A stretch of 64,000 nt of DNA, from the NCBI RefSeq assembly GCF_900156305.1, contig NZ_FTPL01000001.1, positions 248,001 to 312,000 on the forward strand. The letters are read 5' to 3'. The translations under genes and the position numbers were made by a program. Each line of letters begins with the position of its first letter. Position 1 is the first letter of the stretch. This document shows positions 1-8,395 of this stretch, in pieces. The stretch is from Edaphobacillus lindanitolerans. GTDB lineage: Bacteria; Bacillota; Bacilli; Bacillales_A; Planococcaceae. The notes below the pieces were generated by a model that did no database searches, was not told the origin of the DNA, and saw only the letters and a list, made by a program, of their open reading frames with translations.

Positions 1-26
1 TCCTAAAGTCCTTTTTGACTATCGCC

Positions 27-32
27 ATTGTA
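27..32 (-). promoter_or_regulatory. possible -10 box for a gene left of the window
   Basis: TACAAT is read on the minus strand. In B. subtilis the gene beyond rpmB on this side is yloU, so a leftward promoter would fit. No convincing -35 is seen, so this is a weak call. Confidence 0.2.
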
Positions 33-118
33 CTATACCGGGCATAATTAGAAAAGATGCACCGCAGGGTGGCGCAGGTGCTGTAAAGGCTTTTTTCTTG
101 ATAAGGGGCCGTTTCATG

Positions 119-147
119 TTGCATCGTCTCCTGCTTTATGATAAATT
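119..147 (+). promoter_or_regulatory. likely sigma-A promoter of rpmB
   Basis: TTGCAT (119-124) and TAAATT (142-147) are separated by 17 bp, about 65 bp before the rpmB start. Both boxes deviate from consensus, so the call is moderate. Confidence 0.45.
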
Positions 148-213
148 ATTTTAGTATGTGAGATGACGCAACGAAGCACCGTCTTCATCTTCACCGAAGA
201 GGAGGGAAACAAC

Positions 214-402
214 ATGTCTAAACAATGTGTAGTGACAGGACGCAAAGCCGCTGCCGGCAACAAGCGCTCCCACGCTATGAACGCCAACCGCCGCACTTGG
301 GGTGCCAACCTCCAGAAAGTGCGCATCATGGTCGACGGCAAGCCGAAGCGTGTCTGGGTATCCGCCCGCGCACTGAAATCCGGCAAAGTCGAGCGCGTGT
401 GA
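214..402 (+). CDS. rpmB: 50S ribosomal protein bL28
   Basis: The 62-residue product is a large-subunit ribosomal protein. It carries the bL28 signature, including [20 protein letters not shown] near the middle and [14 protein letters not shown] at the C-terminus. Only one Cys is present, so it is the zinc-free form. The ATG at 214 was chosen because GAGGAGGG lies just upstream and MSKQCVVTG matches the family N-terminus. An upstream in-frame ATG at 163 lacks a ribosome site. The gene converges on spoVM, as in B. subtilis, and ends in a strong hairpin shared with that gene. Confidence 0.95.
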   Translation: MSKQCVVTGRKAAAGNKRSHAMNANRRTWGANLQKVRIMVDGKPKRVWVSARALKSGKVERV

Positions 403-421
403 CTTTGATAAAGCAAGTGAA

Positions 422-458
422 AATGCCGGGCTGACATATTGTCAGCCCGGCATTTTTC
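422..458 (+). terminator. terminator of rpmB, overlapping the spoVM 3' end
   Basis: The perfect stem ATGCCGGGCTGAC / GTCAGCCCGGCAT with loop ATATT is followed by a T run on the plus strand. On the minus strand it can also stop spoVM. The last codons and the stop of spoVM (442-444) lie inside the stem. Confidence 0.85.
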
Positions 459-576
459 GTTTGCGTTTCTTTTTGGCGGGAGGAGGTGCGCTGCTTTCTT
501 CCCTGTGGAATATCTGTATGCATTTTCTAGCAACGCTGCTCACCATTTTGGGCAGCCGGAACGTGTACACTCTCAT
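442..576 (-). CDS. spoVM: SpoVM spore-morphogenesis peptide with a basic C-terminal extension
   Basis: Residues 1-26 (MRVYTFRLPK...FHRE) align without gaps to the 26-residue B. subtilis SpoVM (MKFYTIKLPK...FRKD), including Pro9. SpoVM is an amphipathic helix that sits on the convex forespore membrane and anchors the SpoIVA coat basement layer. The position between thiN and rpmB is the B. subtilis one. The start has AAGGAG at good spacing. Unlike B. subtilis SpoVM, the frame continues for 18 residues with three Pro and a KKKRKRK block before TGA, giving 44 residues. Identity is sure from sequence plus synteny. The role of the tail is unknown. Confidence 0.85.
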   Translation of the reverse strand: MRVYTFRLPKMVSSVARKCIQIFHREESSAPPPAKKKRKRKMPG

Positions 577-590
577 TTTTTCCGCTCCTT

Positions 591-1247
591 TCAGGCATCG
601 GTGCTTCTTATCATCAAACATATGCCTGTCTGGAATGAGATAGTACAAACCTCGGAGATTGCCTCGTTGCTCGTATACAGCGTCGTTCCGGGAAGAATCA
701 GCCCGTCCTGCAGCTCATATCGGAATCCGTCAAGGACGACCCCTTCCACTTTTTCGCTGAAGGCGAAAAATGAAACATAGGGGAACTGATCGGATTTCGT
801 GATCTTCGTTTCCCCGGGATGCAGGAAACTCAGCTCGTTGTACCGGTCAAGGATCCGGAACCGGATTCCCGGATGGGCGCGCTGCATCCGGAAAACCGCA
901 TGCATTGCCGACTCGGCATGGTCCAGCCTGCCGCCCGTCACCCCGGTGAGCGTGACGGTCCGGGGCGAACCGGCCACCGCTTCCAGGAGGGCGAGTTCGG
1001 TGTCGGTCTCGTTTTTCTCAACCGGCACCCGGATCAACCGATCTGATCCTGACCGGATTTCATCGAGTTCCTCTTTGTTCACCGAATCAAAGTCCCCCAC
1101 CGCTGCAGCCGGCCGGATTCCTTGCCGGACGAGCCGGAGAGCCCCGCGGTCGGCGCCGATGAACACCGTGTCCGGTCCGGATAGCCGGCCGAGCGGCGGA
1201 ATGACGCTGCCGGGCCCTCCGGCCACGACAACCGCCTCCGAGGTCAT
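591..1247 (-). CDS. thiN: thiamine pyrophosphokinase
   Basis: The product transfers pyrophosphate from ATP to thiamine to make the cofactor TDP in the cytosol. Family motifs are visible: GDFDS (residues 51-55), KNETDTE (78-84) and TGGRLDH (104-110), which form the nucleotide and metal site. The 218-residue length is normal. The ATG overlaps the rpe stop in an ATGA, so translation is probably coupled to rpe. It is the last large gene of the rsgA-rpe-thiN run, with spoVM 15 bp downstream. Order matches B. subtilis cpgA-rpe-yloS-spoVM. Confidence 0.93.
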   Translation of the reverse strand: MTSEAVVVAGGPGSVIPPLGRLSGPDTVFIGADRGALRLVRQGIRPAAAVGDFDSVNKEELDEIRSGSDRLIRVPVEKNETDTELALLEAVAGSPRTVTLTGVTGGRLDHAESAMHAVFRMQRAHPGIRFRILDRYNELSFLHPGETKITKSDQFPYVSFFAFSEKVEGVVLDGFRYELQDGLILPGTTLYTSNEAISEVCTISFQTGICLMIRSTDA

Positions 1248-1909
1248 TGGAGGGCGGCCGCCGCTGCTCCCCGGATGCCCTGGAGGGCGGCCCGGCGGTC
1301 ATCCTTCCCGAATATGGCGGAGCCCGCCACGAACACACTGGCCCCAGCCCGCGCGCATTCCCCGACGGTTTCCGCGGTCACTCCGCCGTCCACTTCAATC
1401 TCGACGTCCAGGCCGCGTTCTTTGATGAGCGCGGCTGTCCGTTCGATTTTCGGAACGACCGAACGGATGAACGACTGGCCGCCGAACCCGGGGTTCACCG
1501 TCATGAGCAGGACCATGTCGAGGTCCTCGATCACATAGTCCAGGACATCGACCGGCGTATGCGGATTGAGCACGACTCCCGCTTTCACCCCGTGAGACCG
1601 GATGAGCTGGACGGTCCGGTGCAGATGCGGGCAAGCCTCTGCGTGGACCGTGATGATGTCCGCGCCGGCTTCCGCAAATTCTTTGATGTACCGGTCCGGT
1701 TCCTCGATCATGAGATGGACATCAAGCGGCAGATCCGTCACCGGACGAAGCGCCCGGACGACGAGCGGCCCGAATGTGATATTCGGGACGAAATGTCCGT
1801 CCATGACATCGATATGAATATAGTCGGCTCCTGCCTGCTCGGCTTCCTTCACTTCTTCTGAAAGTCTGGCAAAGTCGGCTGACAGGATGGAGGGTGCAAT
1901 TTTGATCAT
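1244..1909 (-). CDS. rpe: ribulose-phosphate 3-epimerase
   Basis: A 221-residue TIM-barrel enzyme that interconverts ribulose-5-phosphate and xylulose-5-phosphate in the pentose phosphate pathway. The N-terminal [14 protein letters not shown] and the metal-site block [17 protein letters not shown] are diagnostic. Further motifs are [18 protein letters not shown] and EVDGGV. It overlaps rsgA upstream and thiN downstream by ATGA junctions, so the three genes are one translationally coupled unit. Confidence 0.95.
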   Translation of the reverse strand: MIKIAPSILSADFARLSEEVKEAEQAGADYIHIDVMDGHFVPNITFGPLVVRALRPVTDLPLDVHLMIEEPDRYIKEFAEAGADIITVHAEACPHLHRTVQLIRSHGVKAGVVLNPHTPVDVLDYVIEDLDMVLLMTVNPGFGGQSFIRSVVPKIERTAALIKERGLDVEIEVDGGVTAETVGECARAGASVFVAGSAIFGKDDRRAALQGIRGAAAAALQ

Positions 1910-2793
1910 GAAGAATACCTCGGCTTTCGGTCTATGATTTCCTGCATGAACAGCACATAGTCGTCATATCGGAAACGGGCGGCAGCGCCCGATTCGACTG
2001 CGGCTTTCACTGCACATTTCGGTTCTTTCAGATGCAGGCAGCCCCTGAACTTGCACTGATCGGACAACTGTGCAAATTCGATGAAGCAATCCGGCAGATC
2101 TTCTTTTTCAAGGTGGTCGAAGTCAAGCGAACTGAAGCCCGGCGTGTCCGCAACGAGGCCGCCGCCGTATTCGATGAGCTCGACATGCCGGGTCGTGTGG
2201 CGACCCCGGCCGAGCGCATCCGAGATTTCATCCGTCTTCAGTTCCAGTTCCGGCATGAGAGAATTCAGGAGCGTCGACTTGCCGACGCCGGACTGGCCGG
2301 TGAGGACGGTCGTCTTGCCTTCAAGGAACGGCTGGAGCCTGCCGGCCAGGTCCGCGTCCCCGATGCGGGTTTCGATGACCGGATAGCCGATGCCGCTGTA
2401 ATAATCGATGTACGGACGCAGCCGTCCGGTGTCGCCGTCATCCAGCAGGTCGGCCTTCGTGAGGCAGATGATCGGATCGACGCCATACGATTCAATGACC
2501 GTCAGGAAACGGTCGAGCAGCCTCGGCGAGAAATCCGGCTCTTTCATTGAGAATACGAGGAGGGCCTGATCGACATTGGCGATCGGCGGCCGGACAAGCT
2601 CGTTCTTGCGCTCATGGATGCCCATGATTACCGCATCGTTGTCACCGTCCACTTCGTAGTCGACAAAATCTCCGACAAGGGGGGTCACGCCCTGGTTCCG
2701 GAACACCCCTCTCCCCCTGCCCCGGATCGTCCTTCCATCGTTGTAGACGTAGTAAAATCCGCTCAATGCTTTCCGGATCTGTCCGTTCTCCAA
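1906..2793 (-). CDS. rsgA: ribosome small-subunit-dependent GTPase A
   Basis: A circularly permuted GTPase that acts in late 30S maturation. It has an N-terminal OB fold, then TKAD (G4, 112-115), GQSGVGKS (G1, 166-173) and DTPG (G3, 216-219). A C-terminal zinc knuckle uses Cys247, Cys252, His254 and Cys260. The start is TTG with an AAGGTGA site upstream; no suitable ATG exists nearby. At 295 residues it matches B. subtilis CpgA. It follows prkC, as in B. subtilis, where CpgA is a known substrate of that kinase. Confidence 0.94.
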   Translation of the reverse strand: MENGQIRKALSGFYYVYNDGRTIRGRGRGVFRNQGVTPLVGDFVDYEVDGDNDAVIMGIHERKNELVRPPIANVDQALLVFSMKEPDFSPRLLDRFLTVIESYGVDPIICLTKADLLDDGDTGRLRPYIDYYSGIGYPVIETRIGDADLAGRLQPFLEGKTTVLTGQSGVGKSTLLNSLMPELELKTDEISDALGRGRHTTRHVELIEYGGGLVADTPGFSSLDFDHLEKEDLPDCFIEFAQLSDQCKFRGCLHLKEPKCAVKAAVESGAAARFRYDDYVLFMQEIIDRKPRYSS

Positions 2794-2823
2794 ACTTTCA
2801 CCTTCCCTTTCATGCGTACACCG

Positions 2824-4785
2824 TCATTCGTAAGGAATCGTTTCTTCCGCAACGGTTTTTCCGTCCCGCTCGATCCGGTAGGTGGCACTGCCGCCTTCCT
2901 TGATTTCCATGCGGATCCGCTTTGTCGTGTCTTCCGTGATCTCGAACTCTTCTGCAGGTTCTTCAATCTTATGGGAAAGGTCCCCGATGTAGATGGTGAC
3001 CTTCTGCGCGGCCCCTTCCTCGGACGGCTCATAAGGGATCGTGACCCCCTGTATGAATGTCTTGACCGGATCCGCCTCGGCACCCTTCGAGAGGACCACC
3101 TTGATCGTCGCCCCTCTCTCCAGCTCCGTGCCCGCTTCCGGTTCCTGGGACAGCACGCGTCCCGCCTCTACGGAATCGGACGGCTTCTCCGCCGTGATCC
3201 GGATGTTGAATCCGGATGTCCGGGCATATTCGTTGAGCTCGTCTTCATCAAAACCGCTGAGGTCCTTCGTCGAGATCTTCTCGATGCCCTTGCTCACGGT
3301 CAAGACGAGTTCGGTCTCCGAAGGGACGATCTTTTCCCCGCCCTCGGGTTCCTGGCGGATGACGGTCCCCTCGGGCTCATCCGAGTATTCCTCTTCCTTC
3401 CGCACATTCTTGAATCCGAATTCGTCCACGATTTCCGATATCGAGTCGTAGTCACGGCCCGTGAAGTCGGTCAGCTCGACCGGCTCCTCGCCCGCACTGA
3501 TGACAAGGTCCACTTCCGTTCCTTCGTCATTCAGCGATCCGGCACCGGGCGATGTGCGGATCACCGAGCCTTTTTCGACGTCCGGGGAGTGTTCCTCGGT
3601 CTGGCCCCCGATTTCCAGGCCTGCGTCCCGTATGAGGGACATCGCTTCCTCGGCAGGCTTGCCGGTGACATCCGGCACCTCTGCCTGTTTCGGACCGAAT
3701 ACTCCGAGCAAGTACAGGAGGACGCCGACGAGCGCCGCCAGGATGACCGTCCCCGCCAGCAGCCATGGCCATTTTTTTCGCTTCCGCTTCTGTTTTTGCT
3801 CCTGTTCCTTTGCGGTCACCGGTTCAGGCGGTGTTTCTGTCATGGGTGCCGGTTCGGGGACCCGTGTATCGCCGGCGGGCCTTCCCGGCATATCCTTGAT
3901 CGCGGGCATCGCCTTCGTCGCTTCGTCATCAGGCGGAGGCGGCATGAACTTCGGCTCGTCCCTCCGTTCCGGAGAGAGCACCGTGCTCAGATCCTTCAGC
4001 ATCACTTCCGCGGACGGATACCGGTATGCCGGATTCTTTGCGGTCGCCTTCAGGATGACGTTTTCGAGGCTCTGCGGAATGTCCGGCCGCTCGTCCCGGA
4101 CCGGCGGGGTCTCCTCATGAAGATGCTTCAGCGCAATCGACACCGGCGATTCGCCTGAGAACGGCAGCTTTCCGGTCAGCATTTCGTAAAGCACGATCCC
4201 GAGCGAGTACAGGTCGGATCGTTTTGTTGCAATCCCGCCCCTTGCCTGTTCCGGAGAAAGGTAATGCACGGTCCCCATCACTGAATTCGTGCGTGTGAGG
4301 GCCGTCGCCGAGAGTGCCATCGCGATGCCGAAATCGGTGAGCTTCACCCTGCCGTCACCGTCCATCAGGATGTTCTGGGGCTTGATGTCGCGGTGGATGA
4401 TGCCATGCAGGTGCGCGGCGGAAATCCCGTCGCACAGCTGCATCATGATGTCGACTGCGCGGGCTGCCGGCAGCGGCGCCTTTTCCTGGATGTATTCTTT
4501 AAGCGTTTGTCCCTCGACGTATTCCATGACGAGGTAATGAAGTTCACCGTCTTCCCCGACGTCATAAATATTGACGATATGCGGGTGGATCAGACTGGTC
4601 GCGGACAGCGCTTCCCGGTGGAACCGCTTCCGGAGCTCTTCTTCATCCGCCAGGTCATAGCGGAGGATTTTAATCGCGACGGGGCGGTCCAGGATCATAT
4701 CCCTTGCAAGATAGACCGTGGACATGCCGCCTCCGCCGAGCAGTCCGAGCACTTCATAACGCCCGCTGATCCGCTTTCCGATCAT
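2824..4785 (-). CDS. prkC: PASTA-domain Ser/Thr protein kinase
   Basis: A membrane kinase of 653 residues. The cytosolic Hanks-type domain (about 10-270) has Lys39, HRDIKPQN (131-138), DFG (151-153) and SPEQARGG. A Pro/Glu-rich juxtamembrane linker and a basic KRKRKK stretch lead to one transmembrane helix (about 340-362). The outer part carries three PASTA repeats, the first starting VPDVTGKPAEEAM, and a C-terminal Ig-like domain. PrkC senses muropeptides and controls germination and cell-wall growth. The ATG overlaps the prpC stop by ATGA, so kinase and phosphatase are coupled. Confidence 0.95.
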   Translation of the reverse strand: MIGKRISGRYEVLGLLGGGGMSTVYLARDMILDRPVAIKILRYDLADEEELRKRFHREALSATSLIHPHIVNIYDVGEDGELHYLVMEYVEGQTLKEYIQEKAPLPAARAVDIMMQLCDGISAAHLHGIIHRDIKPQNILMDGDGRVKLTDFGIAMALSATALTRTNSVMGTVHYLSPEQARGGIATKRSDLYSLGIVLYEMLTGKLPFSGESPVSIALKHLHEETPPVRDERPDIPQSLENVILKATAKNPAYRYPSAEVMLKDLSTVLSPERRDEPKFMPPPPDDEATKAMPAIKDMPGRPAGDTRVPEPAPMTETPPEPVTAKEQEQKQKRKRKKWPWLLAGTVILAALVGVLLYLLGVFGPKQAEVPDVTGKPAEEAMSLIRDAGLEIGGQTEEHSPDVEKGSVIRTSPGAGSLNDEGTEVDLVISAGEEPVELTDFTGRDYDSISEIVDEFGFKNVRKEEEYSDEPEGTVIRQEPEGGEKIVPSETELVLTVSKGIEKISTKDLSGFDEDELNEYARTSGFNIRITAEKPSDSVEAGRVLSQEPEAGTELERGATIKVVLSKGAEADPVKTFIQGVTIPYEPSEEGAAQKVTIYIGDLSHKIEEPAEEFEITEDTTKRIRMEIKEGGSATYRIERDGKTVAEETIPYE

Positions 4786-5543
4786 CGGCCATCCCCCTCC
4801 CGGACCTCGTTGTCGATGAGGATGACTGAAATATTGTCTTCGCCGCCCCGCTCATTTGCTGACGCGATGAGCAGATCGGCCCGCTCTCCGGCAGTGCCGT
4901 CTGCAAGGACGGTGTCCGCAATCTCATCGCCCGACAACTTATTGCTGAGCCCGTCCGAGCAGAGAAGCAGCGCGGTCCCGTGCCCAAGTTCCACCGGGAT
5001 GATGTCCGGTTCCGCCTCTGCGTCCGTCCCGAGCGCCTTCATGATGACATTGCGCTTTGGGTGCTGGACGGCTTCCTCTTCCGTGATTTCGCCGTTTTCC
5101 AGCAGGATGTTGACGAGGGAGTGGTCTTTGGTCAGCTGAGTCGCGCCGTCCCGGCGGATCAGATACGTCCGGCTGTCGCCGAGATGGCAGACCGTCACTT
5201 CTCCTCGCGCGACGATCGCCGCTTCGAGCGTCGTCCCCATCCCGCGGCATTCTTCATTTTGGCGGGAGTATTCATACAGCTCCCTGTTCAGCGTTTCGGT
5301 TGCACCGGTCAGCCAGGCAGCCCGGCCCTCGTGTGTGGCGAGGGAACCGGGATCGGTTTTGCCGAATTCTCTCATCATGCCTTCGACTGCCATCCGGCTT
5401 GCCGTATCCCCGCCTTTGTGGCCGCCCATTCCGTCGGCGACGATCGCCAGCAGGATGCGGCCATTTTCCTTCGTGAAGATCGATGTATGGTCTTCATTGA
5501 CCCGTCTTTTCATCCCTACATGTGTTTGCACTGCAAAATCCAA
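4782..5543 (-). CDS. prpC: PP2C-family Ser/Thr phosphatase, partner of PrkC
   Basis: A PPM phosphatase that removes phosphate from PrkC and its substrates. Metal-binding motifs are NEDH, VADGMGGHKGGD, HLGDSR, LLCSDGL and GGEDNIS. I chose TTG at 5543: it has GGGGGA six bases upstream and gives 253 residues, almost the B. subtilis length. The alternative ATG at 5582 overlaps the rsmB stop (ATGA) but lacks a ribosome site and adds a 13-residue basic leader. In B. subtilis rlmN lies between rsmB and prpC; here it is absent. Confidence 0.92.
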   Translation of the reverse strand: MDFAVQTHVGMKRRVNEDHTSIFTKENGRILLAIVADGMGGHKGGDTASRMAVEGMMREFGKTDPGSLATHEGRAAWLTGATETLNRELYEYSRQNEECRGMGTTLEAAIVARGEVTVCHLGDSRTYLIRRDGATQLTKDHSLVNILLENGEITEEEAVQHPKRNVIMKALGTDAEAEPDIIPVELGHGTALLLCSDGLSNKLSGDEIADTVLADGTAGERADLLIASANERGGEDNISVILIDNEVREGDGR

Positions 5544-5578
5544 ATGAATCCCCCGCTTCCCCGGCAGGTGCCGGCGGC

Positions 5579-6931
5579 TCATTCCGTTCGTTTTCTGAAA
5601 GCGGCGACGAAGAAACCGTCGCCTCCGAAGTCCTGCGGCAATACCTGGAGCATGCCGTCCTCAAATCGGAGGTTGCCCGGAAGGACTTCCTCAAGATCGA
5701 GGCGTTCCATATCCGGGAACTGTTCCAGGAATTGCCCGGCTGTTTCCCGGTTCTCCTCGCGGTCAACGGTGCACGTGCTGTAGACGAGAATACCGCCCGC
5801 CCTGAGCAGGCTGTGGGCTTCCCCGAGCAGGCTCAGCTGGATGTCCGGCAATCCTGCGATGTCTCTTTCCGATTTGGAATATTTGATGTCGGGTTTCCGG
5901 CGGATGACGCCGAGTCCGCTGCACGGTGCATCCACGAGGATCCGGTCGAATGAACCGGCTTCCAGTTCACCGGCAAGCTTCCTGCTGTCGGCGGTTCCGG
6001 TCCGGATGCTGTTCAGGCCGAGCCGCGCGGCATTTTCTTCGATCAGCTTCACCTTGTGCGGATGGAGATCGTAGGCGAGCACCTCGCCCCGGTCATCCAT
6101 CAGTTCCGCGATATGCGTTGTCTTGCCGCCCGGGGCCGCACACATGTCAAGCACCCGCATGCCGGCCCTTGCATCGAGCGCGATTGCCGGAAGCATGGAA
6201 CTTTCATCCTGGATGGTGACAAGCCCTTCCCCGAAAGCACGGCTTCTGGCTGCATTGCCTCCTCTGATCCGGATGGCACCGGGAACGACGGGGCTCGGTT
6301 CCGCATCAAATCCGTCGGTCCGGAGCGACTGCAGGGCGTCATCCGCCGTTCCCTTCGTCCGGTTCACGCGGACCGTCTGGACGGGCGGCTCGTTGTTCGC
6401 TGCTGCCATCGCCTCGGTTTCTTCCGTCCCGTACTGGCCGGCCCATCTTCTGATCAGCCATTCCGGATGGCTCGTGGAAACAGAAGTCCGCTCCGTCCAG
6501 TCCCGGATCTCGCTGGGGTCTTTCACCCCGTTGCGGATGACCGACCGGAGAATGCCGTTCACCATCGAAGCAATCCCCTTGTGGCCGCGCCGCTTGGCGA
6601 TTTCAACCGCCTCATTGACGACGGCATGGTCGGGGATCCGCTCGAGGTAAACGAGCTGATAGACCGACAGGCGCAGCAGCTCTCGCACCCAACCCTCCAC
6701 TTCCCCGCGGATGAACGGGGCCAGATAGTAGTCGAGCGTCATCCGGTGCTGGATCGTTCCGTATGTGAGCTCTGTCAGGAGCGCGCGGTCCTTCGCGTCC
6801 AGTTTGTAATCTTCGATGGTCCGGTGCAGGAGCAGATTGCTGTACGCCTGGTCCCGGCTGACCGCGACGAGGATGCTGAGCGCTGCATCCCGGACATTCC
6901 CTTCCCATTTGCCCGCCTGGCTCCGGCTCAT
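5579..6931 (-). CDS. rsmB: 16S rRNA m5C967 methyltransferase
   Basis: A 450-residue SAM-dependent enzyme. The N-terminal NusB-like RNA-binding domain (about 10-140) precedes the Rossmann domain with CAAPGGKTTHIAEL, the DAPCSGLGVIRRKPDIKY motif and STCTVDREENRE. The Cys of DAPCSG and the Cys of STC are the catalytic pair of m5C RNA methyltransferases. The ATG at 6931 overlaps the fmt stop by ATGA. A longer in-frame extension to 7180 reads through fmt and is an artefact of high G+C. Confidence 0.94.
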   Translation of the reverse strand: MSRSQAGKWEGNVRDAALSILVAVSRDQAYSNLLLHRTIEDYKLDAKDRALLTELTYGTIQHRMTLDYYLAPFIRGEVEGWVRELLRLSVYQLVYLERIPDHAVVNEAVEIAKRRGHKGIASMVNGILRSVIRNGVKDPSEIRDWTERTSVSTSHPEWLIRRWAGQYGTEETEAMAAANNEPPVQTVRVNRTKGTADDALQSLRTDGFDAEPSPVVPGAIRIRGGNAARSRAFGEGLVTIQDESSMLPAIALDARAGMRVLDMCAAPGGKTTHIAELMDDRGEVLAYDLHPHKVKLIEENAARLGLNSIRTGTADSRKLAGELEAGSFDRILVDAPCSGLGVIRRKPDIKYSKSERDIAGLPDIQLSLLGEAHSLLRAGGILVYSTCTVDREENRETAGQFLEQFPDMERLDLEEVLPGNLRFEDGMLQVLPQDFGGDGFFVAAFRKRTE

Positions 6932-7869
6932 CCGAACAGGTCCCCTTCGGCCATCGAGGCGCCGGCACCGTTGAGGAACCCGGCCGCGTCCATCCGCTTC
7001 TTGCCGGAAGGCTGGAGCTCTGTGATGCGGATCGCCGCACCGTCGCCGCCCTGGACGGTGACGGCTCCTCCTTTGATGGAGATGACTTCTCCGGGCGCGG
7101 CCCCCTCCCTGCCCGCTGCAGGTTCGGAACGCCAGACTTTCATCGTCTTCCCCTCGTACTCTGTGAATGCGCCCGGCCACGGGCGGAGTCCGCGGATCTG
7201 ATTGTGGATTGCGGCGGCAGGCCGGTTCCAGTCAATCTTCTCCTGTTCTCTCGTAATGTTTCCGGCAAATGTCGCCTTGCTGTGATCTTGAGGGATCCGG
7301 TCGTTCGTTCCTGCGATGACGGCAGGCAGCGTCTCTTTGAGAAGCGCAGTGCCGGCTTCGGAAAGTTTCCCGAACAGCTCTCCGGTGTCCTCGTTTCCGC
7401 CGATCGGAACCCGGACCTGCGAGATGATGTCTCCCGCATCAAGCTTCTCGGCCATATACATGATCGTCACGCCCGTCTCCGTCCGGCCGTCGATGACCGC
7501 CTGGTGGATCGGAGCGCCGCCCCGGTATTCCGGAAGCAGCGAGGCATGGACATTCAGGCAGCCGAGGACCGGTGCATCCAGCAGGTCTTTCGGCAAAATC
7601 TGGCCATATGCCGCAGTGACGACAAGGTCCGGCTTAAGGGAGATGATCTTTTCCAGCTCCGGCGAGCCTTTCAGCTTCTCAGGCTGAAGGACGGGGAGGC
7701 CGAGCTCCAATGCCGCTTCTTTCACCGGAGGAGGGGTCAGGATTTTCTTCCGTCCGACGGGGCGGTCAGGCTGCGTGACCACTGCGAGCACGTCGTACCC
7801 TTCTTCACGCAGCATCCGGAGGACGGGCGCCGAGAAGTCCGGCGTTCCCATGAACACGATGCTCGTCAT
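6928..7869 (-). CDS. fmt: methionyl-tRNA formyltransferase
   Basis: A 313-residue enzyme that formylates initiator Met-tRNA using 10-formyl-THF. The N-terminal MTSIVFMGTPDFSAPVL, the catalytic block around NVHASLLPEYRGGAPIHQA and the GVTIMYMAEKLDAGDII stretch are diagnostic. The OB-fold C-terminal domain follows. It overlaps def upstream and rsmB downstream by ATGA, the usual def-fmt pairing for N-formylation and its removal. Confidence 0.96.
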   Translation of the reverse strand: MTSIVFMGTPDFSAPVLRMLREEGYDVLAVVTQPDRPVGRKKILTPPPVKEAALELGLPVLQPEKLKGSPELEKIISLKPDLVVTAAYGQILPKDLLDAPVLGCLNVHASLLPEYRGGAPIHQAVIDGRTETGVTIMYMAEKLDAGDIISQVRVPIGGNEDTGELFGKLSEAGTALLKETLPAVIAGTNDRIPQDHSKATFAGNITREQEKIDWNRPAAAIHNQIRGLRPWPGAFTEYEGKTMKVWRSEPAAGREGAAPGEVISIKGGAVTVQGGDGAAIRITELQPSGKKRMDAAGFLNGAGASMAEGDLFG

Positions 7870-8366
7870 TGTTCTTCCTCCCCTTCCGCCGCCATCTCCT
7901 CGAGTTCCTCTTCCGTGAGGATGCGGATGATCTTCGAATCAAACAGGACACCATCAAGATGGTCGATCTCGTGCAGGATCGCCCTCGCTTCGTAGTCTTC
8001 CGCTTCCAGCTCATACCAGGAACCGTCACGGTCCTGAGCATGGACCTTCACGCTGTACGGGCGCTCCACTTCTCCGTAGAGTCCGGGGAAGCTGAGGCAT
8101 CCCTCCACGTCCGTGTCGGTGCCGCCGGTTGCGACGACTTCGGGATTGATCAGCCAGATCGGCTCCTGGCCTTCGCCGAGGTCGACGATCGCCGCACGGA
8201 CCCCCTCGTTCACCTGGGGAGCAGCGATGCCGATCCCGTCGGCCTCGATCATCGTTTCGTACATGTCATCGAGCAGCGACTGGAGCCCCTTCCCGAAATC
8301 CGTCACAGGTCTCGCCGGACGGCTCAGGATCGGCGACGGGTGTTCCACGATTTTCCGGATTGCCAT
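7866..8366 (-). CDS. def: peptide deformylase
   Basis: A 166-residue iron or zinc hydrolase that removes the N-formyl group from new proteins. The three motifs are GIAAPQ, EGCLSFPG and HEIDHLDG; Cys and the two His bind the metal. The ATG at 8366 was chosen over an upstream start at 8528 because AGAGGAA precedes it and MAIRKIVEHP is the family N-terminus; the longer form would overlap priA. It is coupled to fmt by ATGA. Confidence 0.95.
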   Translation of the reverse strand: MAIRKIVEHPSPILSRPARPVTDFGKGLQSLLDDMYETMIEADGIGIAAPQVNEGVRAAIVDLGEGQEPIWLINPEVVATGGTDTDVEGCLSFPGLYGEVERPYSVKVHAQDRDGSWYELEAEDYEARAILHEIDHLDGVLFDSKIIRILTEEELEEMAAEGEEEQ

Positions 8367-8395
8367 TGAACATTCCTCTTTTCCATCTGCCGGTT

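Noticed and set aside
65-78. AGGGTGG on the plus strand, like a T-box core
   Set aside because: The rest of the T-box consensus, a terminator/antiterminator pair and an amino-acid-related gene are all missing; rpmB follows.
577-680. CATATGTT as a sigma-E -10 for spoVM
   Set aside because: Only 6 of 8 positions match and no -35 with an ATA core is at 13-15 bp.
2614-4158. Long open frame antisense to prkC
   Set aside because: It is a mirror of a G+C-rich gene; composition is Arg/Asp/Phe-rich with no family motif, and prkC is certain.
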